Source: Synergistaceae bacterium (GTDB lineage Bacteria; Synergistota; Synergistia; Synergistales; Aminobacteriaceae). From it: 25,553 bases of DNA. The stretch spans positions 1-25,553 of the forward strand of contig JAFVEW010000236.1 in the NCBI GenBank assembly GCA_017475805.1, written 5' to 3'. Numbering within the stretch: position 1 is the first letter of the stretch; each line of letters opens with the position of its first letter. This document shows positions 8,243-16,534 of this stretch, one piece after another. The position numbers were made by a program, and so were the translations under genes. The notes under the pieces are model-generated. The model had not been told where the DNA came from. It was given only the letters and a program-made list of their open reading frames with translations, and ran no database searches.

Positions 8243-9613
8243 GTGAATGAACCAACGCAAAAACCTGAAAACGCGCAAGAAGAATTTGACTTGAGTGTCT
8301 TGCAGAACACGCTGCTAAGCTTGACGCATGGTTTTGATTTTAAAGATGCGCAAGCAAAACTCGCAGAACTCGAATCTTTTAAAAGAGAAAATCAGGACTT
8401 GCGGAATAAGCTTGATAAATTGAGTGAGAAAAATCAGGCACTGCAGAGTGAACTTGATAAATTGCGTGAAAAAGATAAGGAACGGCAGGGTGAACTTGAT
8501 AAATTGACGCAGGCTTTTAAAGATGTGCAAAAAGAAAATAAAGAAACGACTGATAACTATCAAGGCTTGCATGAAACAGTGCAAGGAATTGCGGTGGGTT
8601 TTGCAGATTTTAAAAGTCAAAATCAGGCACTGCAGGGTAAACTTGAGGGTAAACTTGATGATTTGACGCAGGATTTTGAAGAAAAAACTAATGACTTGAG
8701 CAAAGAAAATCAGGGCTTGCGTCATAAAATTTTGCACGTGTTTGTGCTTGTATTGTTGCTGATAGCCGGCATATTGACAGGATATTATTTGCTTATGCAA
8801 AACATGGACACATTAAGCAATGCAATTAAAATTTTGCGCCAAACGGCGGCTCTGCGCATTGAAGAGCGAGAACTAAAAAATAGAGCCGAAGAGGTTGTAG
8901 CAACTGTAGCAAACGACTTATTGCTAAGAAAATACTACAACGCTGGTGCGCTTGTTTATGTTGATTGCGCCCGTAATTTTTCAAATAAAGATTATATTGA
9001 AAATATTGAACGCGGGGAAACTATCGCAGGTAATTTGTCAATTCCTAAATTTTTTTGCAAAGAATATTATGAATCTTCGTCTGAAAATGGATTTTTTAAT
9101 GCAAGCGGCTTAAAGGCAGCATTTAAGTCGCTTAATAAGGGAGATTTGAGCATAAGAAGCAATGAGCGTTTTATGTTCACAGCCGATGATAATTCTACGT
9201 TGTCGGAAAAAATAGAATTACTCGCTAATGAATCTTTATTTTCGCTTAAAACGCTCCAAGAACGGCCTGGAATTTTTTTAGAAAATTTAGAAGAAAAAAT
9301 TGCCCGTTATTTTAAAGATAATAAAAATAACTTAAATGACGAGATTTTTTTTCGTTTTTTCTTTGCTACGGCTTCGGACGGCATTTATCTTGCAGCAATC
9401 GTAAATAACAGCAGATTAATCGGCTGTTATCTTGCTGCAAATTCGCCTGCAGTCAGCAGAGCTTCGATTTCAGAAGCTCTAAAAAAAAATTTAAATCAAA
9501 TCGGCGACGGTTTAGATATTCATTTATTGAAACCTGATGCAAGGCTGAATAACAGCGTAGATTTTGATACTTGTATCGACGTTTTTATAAAGCAATTAGC
9601 AGAGAGGAGTTAA
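8243..9613 (+). CDS. Coiled-coil, one-pass membrane protein with shared C-terminal domain
   Basis: It starts at GTG 8243 behind AAAGGAAG, 4 bases after the preceding stop plus a short spacer. The N-terminal ~165 residues are a strongly charged coiled coil containing three near-identical 14-residue (double heptad) repeats, KLDKLSEKNQALQS and two variants, at 8408-8533. A membrane helix follows at about 170-190 (VFVLVLLLIAGILTGYYLL), preceded by RHKILH, so the coiled coil is cytoplasmic. The C-terminal ~220 residues lie outside and are a full copy of the shared domain (RFFFATASDGIYLA, YLAANSPAV, CIDVFIKQ). The layout suits a rod that connects a cytoplasmic partner, perhaps one of the GTPases, to the extracytoplasmic proteins. 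No family is recognised. Confidence 0.78.
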   Translation: MNEPTQKPENAQEEFDLSVLQNTLLSLTHGFDFKDAQAKLAELESFKRENQDLRNKLDKLSEKNQALQSELDKLREKDKERQGELDKLTQAFKDVQKENKETTDNYQGLHETVQGIAVGFADFKSQNQALQGKLEGKLDDLTQDFEEKTNDLSKENQGLRHKILHVFVLVLLLIAGILTGYYLLMQNMDTLSNAIKILRQTAALRIEERELKNRAEEVVATVANDLLLRKYYNAGALVYVDCARNFSNKDYIENIERGETIAGNLSIPKFFCKEYYESSSENGFFNASGLKAAFKSLNKGDLSIRSNERFMFTADDNSTLSEKIELLANESLFSLKTLQERPGIFLENLEEKIARYFKDNKNNLNDEIFFRFFFATASDGIYLAAIVNNSRLIGCYLAANSPAVSRASISEALKKNLNQIGDGLDIHLLKPDARLNNSVDFDTCIDVFIKQLAERS

Positions 9614-9617
9614 AAAA

Positions 9618-11930
9618 TTGATATACGAGAACATTCAGGCAATAATACAACAAAGACAGCCTATGGCTTTTCGTGTTGCAAAAGTGCGTGAGGCTCTGTC
9701 TTTAGTTGTAAATAATTTTGAAAAATTCCATCTTCAGTGTATGGAAATTTTTAAGGACAAAGCCATTGCTAACGAATTTGGGAATATCATAAAAATTCCT
9801 GAAGACTTCGAGAAAATCACTGCTGAAATTACACAACGCAGAGATGAATTAAAGCATCTCGAAAGACGCTTAAGCCGTGGTACGCTTAATATTGCGGTGA
9901 TAGGGCGGGCACGTCAGGGAAAAAGCCGTTTGCTTCAGACGATAACAGGCTTAAGCACGACAGAAATTCCGGACGGCGACGGGCAATTCTGTACAGGTGT
10001 CAGAAGCGATATAATTAACGAGGATACGGATTTGACATATGCCGTCGTTAATTTCTTAAGCGAAAGTAAATTTATAAATGAGAAAGTTGCCCCTTATTTT
10101 GAAGCATTAAGAGAATATAAACCGGACAGTTTCTCTATTACGCCGACGTCTTTACAGGAATTTAAAAATATTCCGCTTCCGGCAGTGAGTTCGTTTGAAA
10201 AATACTCTGACACTCAAACGGCAATGAGACTTCATTTACAAAATTTGACTGAGTTACAAAGTCATGCCGCGCAATATGAAGAATTATTAAACAGCCGACC
10301 GCTTAGAATTAAAAAAGAAGAAATTCGTAAATATGTCGCTCAAGATGATAGCGACGGCAACAGAGTTTACTTTAATCATTTTGCGGTTGATAATGTTGAA
10401 ATTTATTGCAAATTTCCTAAGCAAGATGTTGGAAATCTGAGGCTTATAGATCTTCCCGGATTGGGAGATATGCGCTTTGGAGATGTCAGCAGACTTATAA
10501 ATGCTTTGAAAGATCAAGTTGATCTTGTTTTATTCCTTTCAAAGCCCTCAAACTCCGGACAATCTTGGAACGATGTTGACATTGATTTATACAGCAAAGC
10601 AAGAAGTGCGTTAGGCGAAAAACTTCCGATTGAACGCTGGGCATTCTGGGTTTTTAATAGAGATTCAAGACTGGGTGCAGACAATGAAAAACAGTGCAGA
10701 ATGCTGCAGGAAACGATAGCGCAAGCTCAAATTAAAGTTGCTGATACTGTTATAGTAGATTGTACTAACGAAGAAGCTGTGTCAACAGATTTAATTAACC
10801 GCGCACTCGAGCATTTATCAAAGAATATCGAACAAAATGATAAAGAATACGCGGAAAATTTACAAAACGTGTTAAATGCTACTGTAAGTGATATGCGGCA
10901 CTTCGCTGAAAAAATTCGTAGGTCTCTCACAGAAGGCGATTCAGATATGGATAGAGATTACGATACTTTTGAAGTACTTTTTAGCGGTCTTTGGGAAGAT
11001 ATCAGAATGGCAATGAATAATCTTGTCGGCCCGGATTCTGAATTAAGGAAAAATCGCGAAAAGCCATACGAGGAACTTCAAAATCAAATTGAAAAAGTTC
11101 TTGATGACGAAGGCATCCAACTTCCACTGACTGAAAATGATATTCAAAAATATTCAGTAACTGGCGGCGGAATACTGAGAACCTACGAAAATGCATTAGA
11201 CTATTTAAGAACTCGTCTAAGCGGGAAACTGCAGGAACGCCTCGATGAAATTCTTACAGATGCTTTACAAGCAATGAAAAGCCAATTCTGTAAAATATTA
11301 GCGACGACAGGACGCCTAAAACTTCAAGACAACGGCCGTTTTAAATTTGATGATTATAGGCTCTTAGGAGAAATGATCGACTTTATTGAAGCTTCAGGGT
11401 ACAGTCAGGATATGCCTAAACTTCTAACAGGGCTCAAACTTTTAGATACTTGGACTATGAGCTATAGAAGTTTCATTCAGCACCGTGTGCGTAAAGCCTT
11501 GAACGGCCTTGACCCTAATGACGAAGAATGTATATCTCAAGGCAGGCCTAACGATGCAGCACAAGCCTTCAAAATGCTTGAGATAGCATATAAAGAAACA
11601 GCTGACAGAGTTAAGCAAGCTCTTAAAGATGTTTACACAGAGCCTAATGAAGCTGCTTTTGCCGTTGCCGAAGAATTTAAAGATATTATGATACGTTCAG
11701 ACGAGATGTTATCGATGTCCGAAGATAACACGATTGAAAAGCAGCGTCAAAGACATAAGTACGCTTTAACTCTCCAATGGAAACGTTTTTATAGGCCGAT
11801 TCGCGGAGATATATGGCCGGAAGAATTTGGAAGTTCGCAAAAGAGACGGGATATAAATACAAAACTTCGGGGCTCGCTCGATACGTTATTGCCGCTTCTC
11901 GCTAATGAAAAATTTGAATTTTTGCGTTAA
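9618..11930 (+). CDS. Dynamin-like GTPase
   Basis: This is a large GTPase of the dynamin-like type, last gene of the operon. TTG 9618 is well placed 8 bases after AGGAG (9605-9609). About 90 helical residues precede the P-loop GRARQGKS (96-103). G3 is DLPGLGD (278-284), and the likely G4 is NRD at 347-349 instead of NKxD. The G1-G3 distance of about 180 residues is long and implies an insertion in the G domain. The remaining ~400 residues are predicted helical, as in dynamin stalks, ending QRRDINTK-like basic and LLPLLANEKF. No transmembrane segment is visible. In this family nucleotide-dependent oligomerisation on membranes is typical; here the partner is probably the membrane assembly encoded upstream. 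It is confidently a P-loop GTPase; dynamin membership is somewhat less certain. Confidence 0.8.
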   Translation: MIYENIQAIIQQRQPMAFRVAKVREALSLVVNNFEKFHLQCMEIFKDKAIANEFGNIIKIPEDFEKITAEITQRRDELKHLERRLSRGTLNIAVIGRARQGKSRLLQTITGLSTTEIPDGDGQFCTGVRSDIINEDTDLTYAVVNFLSESKFINEKVAPYFEALREYKPDSFSITPTSLQEFKNIPLPAVSSFEKYSDTQTAMRLHLQNLTELQSHAAQYEELLNSRPLRIKKEEIRKYVAQDDSDGNRVYFNHFAVDNVEIYCKFPKQDVGNLRLIDLPGLGDMRFGDVSRLINALKDQVDLVLFLSKPSNSGQSWNDVDIDLYSKARSALGEKLPIERWAFWVFNRDSRLGADNEKQCRMLQETIAQAQIKVADTVIVDCTNEEAVSTDLINRALEHLSKNIEQNDKEYAENLQNVLNATVSDMRHFAEKIRRSLTEGDSDMDRDYDTFEVLFSGLWEDIRMAMNNLVGPDSELRKNREKPYEELQNQIEKVLDDEGIQLPLTENDIQKYSVTGGGILRTYENALDYLRTRLSGKLQERLDEILTDALQAMKSQFCKILATTGRLKLQDNGRFKFDDYRLLGEMIDFIEASGYSQDMPKLLTGLKLLDTWTMSYRSFIQHRVRKALNGLDPNDEECISQGRPNDAAQAFKMLEIAYKETADRVKQALKDVYTEPNEAAFAVAEEFKDIMIRSDEMLSMSEDNTIEKQRQRHKYALTLQWKRFYRPIRGDIWPEEFGSSQKRRDINTKLRGSLDTLLPLLANEKFEFLR

Positions 11931-11950
11931 TTATTAATTATTAATATGTT

Positions 11951-11991
11951 AAAAGAGCCGGTGTGCCGAGCGGCTCTTTTAATTTTTTTTT
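11951..11991 (+). terminator. Rho-independent terminator of the first operon
   Basis: A perfect 10-bp stem, AAAAGAGCCG (11951-11960) with CGGCTCTTTT (11971-11980), has a 10-nt loop and is followed by AATTTTTTTTT. It sits 20 bases after the dynamin stop and closes the operon. Confidence 0.9.
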
Positions 11992-12030
11992 ATAAATTCA
12001 AAAAAATTTATGTATCTCATGAGGTAAAAA

Positions 12031-12588
12031 ATGAACTATGATATAAATTTCAGATTTGTAACGCGGACTTTGAAAGAAGATTACCGTGTTTATACAAATT
12101 CAGGCAAAGAAATTTTAAGCGATATTGCAGAATTTGCGCCGCTTAGAAAAAAATGCGGAATTCTTTCTGAAGATGGAGGCTGTGCAGTAATCTTTGAAGA
12201 TTTTAACAAAATATTTTTAATTGTCTCAGGTCTTCAATCAGGAAGAAAAGATTTTGCGGGGCGTGCAATTCGATTTTCATTTTGCAGAATATTTCAGAAT
12301 GGCGATAAGATCGACGCCTATAAGTCTTTTATGAAAGCAATAACTCAATGGGAAAATATGCAAATTGAACTTCAAAGTTTATTTCAAGAACAACATAATT
12401 ACGTATTTTTCGATGAGAAAGCATTTATAAATTGGCTGCAAGATGGGATTTTGCCAAGAAATAATTTTGAAATTTGCAAACACGGAGATGTTCGAAGGCT
12501 TTACGATGTTATATGGCCGCCGCAAAACTGTATGCTTAAATGGCTTCTTTCAGAAAATGATGAAATTTTTTGCCGCGAATTTTATTAA
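12031..12588 (+). CDS. Hypothetical protein, 185 aa
   Basis: A soluble protein of unknown function. ATG 12031 is preceded by GAGGT with good spacing. It stands alone between the terminator of the first operon and the second operon. A likely core is a beta-rich stretch with a FLIVSGLQSGRKDFAGR motif followed by IRFSF (about residues 66-90); this looks like a conserved surface or binding loop. The C-terminal half is helical and Trp-rich (WLQDG, WPPQNCMLKWLL). No signal peptide or membrane segment is visible. Its position between two GTPase operons suggests an adaptor or regulator of one of them, but nothing in the sequence proves that. Confidence 0.65.
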   Translation: MNYDINFRFVTRTLKEDYRVYTNSGKEILSDIAEFAPLRKKCGILSEDGGCAVIFEDFNKIFLIVSGLQSGRKDFAGRAIRFSFCRIFQNGDKIDAYKSFMKAITQWENMQIELQSLFQEQHNYVFFDEKAFINWLQDGILPRNNFEICKHGDVRRLYDVIWPPQNCMLKWLLSENDEIFCREFY

Positions 12589-12739
12589 AATTTTTAGATA
12601 TTATTGTTTGCCAGAATAAAAAGTTTTTTCGATTTTTTAAGAATTTATTATAGATAAAAAAGCATATTAAAAATTTTTTGCTGTAAAATAATAAAAATTT
12701 ATGCGGAATTTGAGAAAGTAAAATACGCTTAAAGTAACG

Positions 12740-12767
12740 TTGTATTTTGATATATTAATTTTATATT
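12740..12767 (+). promoter_or_regulatory. Possible promoter of the second operon
   Basis: TTGTAT (12740-12745) and TATATT (12762-12767) are separated by 16 bases in an AT-rich gap, about 50 bases upstream of the first dynamin gene. In so AT-rich a region chance matches are common. Confidence 0.3.
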
Positions 12768-12769
12768 TG

Positions 12770-12803
12770 AAATTGATGAAATTGATGAAATTGAATTGAA
12801 TTG
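12770..12803 (+). repeat. Short tandem repeat in the 5' leader (AAATTGATG / AATTG)
   Basis: Two exact copies of the 9-mer AAATTGATG are followed by AAATTG and two AATTG units. The array ends right at the AAAAAGG ribosome-binding site of the next gene. Units of 9 and 5 bases could gain or lose copies by slippage. Confidence 0.7.
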
Positions 12804-12814
12804 AAAAAGGCTGA

Positions 12815-14212
12815 ATGATAATGAAGACATTTATGTTTGCGCGTCATGCTATTGCTAAAAGTTTTTTGTTTAGTTCGTTCAGAGCTGATTATCTCTGTGC
12901 GCTTGAATATTTTTTAAGAAAATTTGCAGCAGATGATCCGGCAGCGCATGAGTCTTTTAAAGTTTACGTTGATAAGCTTTTATCTAATGGAATTAACGGA
13001 ATGCCTTATTCATATTTCGGGGACGCCAAAGCCCTTGATATTATTCGTTCATTTTTGGGGGCAAAATCAGATTTTCTGACTTTTTATTATAGATTTTTCT
13101 GCGCAGCTCTATTGATAGACTGCCTTTCGTTATTGGCATTTTCTGATTTAGATTTAGATAAAGCCCGTGCAATTTTAAGCGATTTTTACAGTCTTTCACC
13201 AAAAAGGTATCATCAATTTTTTAAAAGCTTATTTGATTATCTTTATGCCGAAGACCATAGCAAACCTGTCACTTTCAAAGGTATTTGGATAGCTAAAAAT
13301 CAAATTGAATGTTGGAACGCTGAAAAAATCTTTGAACAAAAGCCCTTGAAGAAAATTTTATTCACGGCTTCAATGAGCGCTGGAAAATCAATGTTGATTA
13401 ACGCGATAGCGGGCAAGAAGATAACGCGGACTAAAAGTACAGCAGCAACTGGAAGAATTCATTATATTTACAATAAGCCTTTTGAAGACGGCCTAACCGC
13501 AAAATTGGAAGATAACGGAAGTCTCACAATGGACGCTTCTGAAAAAGAACTTATGGATGAGAACAATAATGACAGCGTCCAAGTTTGGACTTATTTCAGG
13601 TCATTTTTATCGAATAAATTCCGTTGGTGCTTAATCGACACGCCTGGCGTAAATTTTTCTCGGAATCCCGAACACGCTGAAATTACGCACAAAGCTATTG
13701 AAAAAGAACCTTGGGATTATTTAATTTACATCGTTAACGGCGAATATATCGGAACAATTGACGATCGGCAGCATATTGAATATATTGCGGATCATGCTCC
13801 CGGAAATAAAGTTATCTTTTTGTTAAACAAACTGGATAATTATAGCTTAAAAGACGATTCAATTCCTGATGCGGTTTCAGACCTGCACGATGAACTTGAA
13901 GAAATCGGGTTCAAACATCCTGTAATATGCCCGATTTCTGCTTATACGGCTATGCTTGCGAAAAAATATCTTTTAAAGTCTGATTTTAATCCCGATGAAA
14001 AGTATGACTTTGACCTTCTGCGCCGCAAATTTATGAAGGCTGACTATGATCTCTCAGTTTATTCAAAATTTTTGACGGACGAAGACAGAGCGCAGCGTTT
14101 TGATATGCCGAAAAATTTTTTAAAAAAAGAAAATCCGATAATCAAAGACTGCTACAACTTGCTTATTAACAGCGGGCTTTCAGGCTTTGAAAAAATTTTA
14201 TCCGAGGGGTAA
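12815..14212 (+). CDS. Short dynamin-like GTPase
   Basis: The start is ATG 12815 or ATG 12821; the latter is 10 bases after AAAAAGG and may be preferred. About 175 helical residues precede the G domain. The P-loop is ASMSAGKS at 185-192, with Ala in place of the usual first Gly. Further motifs are a Thr-rich switch I (KSTAATG), G3 DTPG at 275-278 and G4 NKLD at 338-341. Only about 125 residues follow G4, so there is little room for a dynamin stalk. It lies 6 bases upstream of a second, longer dynamin-like gene with the same SAGKS signature. Paired dynamin-like proteins of unequal length are known in bacteria and can form hetero-oligomers. This one may be the regulatory or nucleating partner. 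Confidence 0.8.
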   Translation: MIMKTFMFARHAIAKSFLFSSFRADYLCALEYFLRKFAADDPAAHESFKVYVDKLLSNGINGMPYSYFGDAKALDIIRSFLGAKSDFLTFYYRFFCAALLIDCLSLLAFSDLDLDKARAILSDFYSLSPKRYHQFFKSLFDYLYAEDHSKPVTFKGIWIAKNQIECWNAEKIFEQKPLKKILFTASMSAGKSMLINAIAGKKITRTKSTAATGRIHYIYNKPFEDGLTAKLEDNGSLTMDASEKELMDENNNDSVQVWTYFRSFLSNKFRWCLIDTPGVNFSRNPEHAEITHKAIEKEPWDYLIYIVNGEYIGTIDDRQHIEYIADHAPGNKVIFLLNKLDNYSLKDDSIPDAVSDLHDELEEIGFKHPVICPISAYTAMLAKKYLLKSDFNPDEKYDFDLLRRKFMKADYDLSVYSKFLTDEDRAQRFDMPKNFLKKENPIIKDCYNLLINSGLSGFEKILSEG

Positions 14213-14218
14213 TTCAGT

Positions 14219-16519
14219 ATGGTAGAAGTTTTTATTAAGTACAATCCGTACAAACTCGAAACGGATGCTAAAATTAATGGCGAAGATGTCAGAGAATACG
14301 GGCCTTTCTTAAAAAAAGGGAAGCGTTTGCAGGAATGGATTGAGAAATTGCCCGACATGCTCAGAGAAGTAGGCAATGACAAAAATTTTCACATTGTCTT
14401 TCGCGGCATTTCTCCTGACTTTGAAGATTTGCAGCTCATCGCCGAAAACGCAAAAAAAGACGGCTTTAACATTATGTGCGAGCATGAACATGCAACAGAA
14501 ACTGAAGATAAGATCCCCGTAATTGAGAAGATTTTCGAGGATATTCAAAAATGCCCGTATGACTTTGCTGAACTAAGATTGCCGGATTTAAGGGACGCTT
14601 TTGAAAAAGCAAAAAATGAAGAATTTAGCGTCGATGTTATTGGAACGATGAGCGCAGGAAAGTCCACAGTAATAAACGCTTTGCTTGCGCATAAGCTTAT
14701 GCCGTCGCAAAAAAAAGCTTGCACGGCGAAAATAACTGAAATTAAAGACCGCGATGAATTAGGCGATGTCTTCAATGCAGACGTTTACGGCAAGGACGAT
14801 AAGCTTATTGAGCATATTGAGAATTTGACCTATGAAGATATGCGAAGGCTTAATCGTAAAGAAGATGTTTCGAAAATTAAAATTGAAGGCAATATTCCTT
14901 TTGTTTCTTCAGACGGTAATTCACTTGTGCTTGTTGACACGCCCGGCCCTAATTCAATTCGACAAGAACATCAGAGAGCAACTTACAACATGATTGAGCA
15001 GTCATCAAAAACTCTCGTGCTTTATGTTCTGGATTGTCAGTTTGAGGCTTTAGATACCAGCAACGTACTTGACTACATTGCTAAAAGCATGAGTGTCGGC
15101 GGCAAACAGTCAAAAGACCGTTTTATTTTTGTCGTTAATAAACTCGATGATCTCAACTCCAGCGAAGACAGCGTAGAAGAAGACCTCGAAGAAATTAAAA
15201 AAATTCTTGAAGAGAAAGGGATAAAAGACCCTAATATTTTCCCTGCTTCTGCTTTGACGGCTCTCGATATCAGGACAATTTTCAGCGGTGTAGATTTAAG
15301 CAATTTTGATCGTAATAATGCTGATGACGAAACCAAAAAAGCTTTCGGGAGAATTGAGTCACTCAACAGTAATAGTAATAATGGTGAAAAGCATTTCGAA
15401 ACATATGCTCCGTTAATTCCAAGTCTTAAAAAGAAAATTGACGGCGAATTGGCAAAGGCAAAAAACGAAAATGATCCTAAGGCTGAAGCCCTTGTTCATA
15501 GCGGTATTCTTTCTGTTGAAGCAGCTATCAGCTTGTACGTTGAAAAATACGCAAAGACAGCAAAAATTAAAAACCTTGTCGATACTTTCAACGCAAAATT
15601 GGGAAACGCAGAGACTATTGAAAAGCTAAATAAAGAAATCGCGTCTAATAAAAATTTTGCTGAAAAAATTGAAAAAGAAATCATCGTTATTCAACGTGAG
15701 CTTCAAAGCGGAGAAAATGCGCGTGAATTTGAGCAGAAAATTTCAGAAATTAATTACAAACGAGAACTTGCTGATGTTATCAAAAATAAGAAAATAGAAA
15801 TCCAAACTGAAAAAACGCGCAAACTTGAGGCTTCAAGGGGAAAACTTGATAAACGGCAGGCCAAAAATGCTTGTGAAAACCTTGCTAAATTCGCCGAAGA
15901 GCTGCAAGCAAAGACCGTAGTTGAGCTCGAGAAAGCTATTTCCGCTCACGTACAGAAAAATGCGCAGGATCTACTCGATCAATATAAACAACGGCTCGAG
16001 AATTTAACAGGCGAACTCGAAACCAGCGATAAAATTGAATTAAAACCGTTGGAACTGATGAGCGGAACTGTCAGCGGCAACGCGGATAATTTGATTACAA
16101 ACCTTGCAAAAACAGAACGAGTTAAAGCAGGCGAACGCTGGGTTGAAAACAGAGATAAACACTGGTGGAATCCGTTTACATGGTTCGATCCCAGCGGCTG
16201 GTACGAAAATACTTACAAAAATGTAGAATATATCGAAGGCGAAGAACTTGCGCAGAAATTTTTGGCGCCTTTTGAGGAAAATCTCTATAAAAACATTGAA
16301 ACCGCCGAAAGATATGCGGCTGAGCAAGCTGAAACTGTCAAAGAGGCTTTTAAAAAAGAATTTAAGAAACTTGACAAAGTTTTGCATGAAAAACTCGAGG
16401 CTCTTTCACAAAAAGCTCAGGAACGCGATGACACAGGCACAGCGATTAAAGAATCCGAAGAGCGGCTTGAGTGGCTTCAAGGTATTCGCGGAAGAATTGA
16501 CGCCATTTTGGAAATCTAA
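14219..16519 (+). CDS. Dynamin-like GTPase with Trp-rich hydrophobic segment
   Basis: ATG 14219 follows GAGGGG at a spacing of 9. The N-terminal ~100 residues form a compact domain (VEVFIKYNPYKLETD..., RLQEWIEKLP) that I cannot name. The G domain has P-loop GTMSAGKS at 142-149, G3 DTPG at 240-243 and G4 NKLD at 307-310. From about 420 the protein is long and helical with coiled-coil character, as in bacterial dynamin-like stalks. Near residues 640-665 lies a Trp-rich patch, HWWNPFTWFDPSGWYENTY, between helices. It is a candidate membrane-inserting paddle. The length of 766 residues fits bacterial dynamin family proteins. With the preceding gene it forms a likely membrane-remodelling pair. Confidence 0.85.
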   Translation: MVEVFIKYNPYKLETDAKINGEDVREYGPFLKKGKRLQEWIEKLPDMLREVGNDKNFHIVFRGISPDFEDLQLIAENAKKDGFNIMCEHEHATETEDKIPVIEKIFEDIQKCPYDFAELRLPDLRDAFEKAKNEEFSVDVIGTMSAGKSTVINALLAHKLMPSQKKACTAKITEIKDRDELGDVFNADVYGKDDKLIEHIENLTYEDMRRLNRKEDVSKIKIEGNIPFVSSDGNSLVLVDTPGPNSIRQEHQRATYNMIEQSSKTLVLYVLDCQFEALDTSNVLDYIAKSMSVGGKQSKDRFIFVVNKLDDLNSSEDSVEEDLEEIKKILEEKGIKDPNIFPASALTALDIRTIFSGVDLSNFDRNNADDETKKAFGRIESLNSNSNNGEKHFETYAPLIPSLKKKIDGELAKAKNENDPKAEALVHSGILSVEAAISLYVEKYAKTAKIKNLVDTFNAKLGNAETIEKLNKEIASNKNFAEKIEKEIIVIQRELQSGENAREFEQKISEINYKRELADVIKNKKIEIQTEKTRKLEASRGKLDKRQAKNACENLAKFAEELQAKTVVELEKAISAHVQKNAQDLLDQYKQRLENLTGELETSDKIELKPLELMSGTVSGNADNLITNLAKTERVKAGERWVENRDKHWWNPFTWFDPSGWYENTYKNVEYIEGEELAQKFLAPFEENLYKNIETAERYAAEQAETVKEAFKKEFKKLDKVLHEKLEALSQKAQERDDTGTAIKESEERLEWLQGIRGRIDAILEI

Positions 16520-16534
16520 CAAGGAGGCTTGGCT

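Noticed and set aside
8315..8800. Long minus-strand frame of 161 codons
   Set aside because: It is the antisense of a highly repetitive coiled-coil region; its low-complexity Phe/Ile-rich translation and lack of a ribosome-binding site mark it as a shadow.
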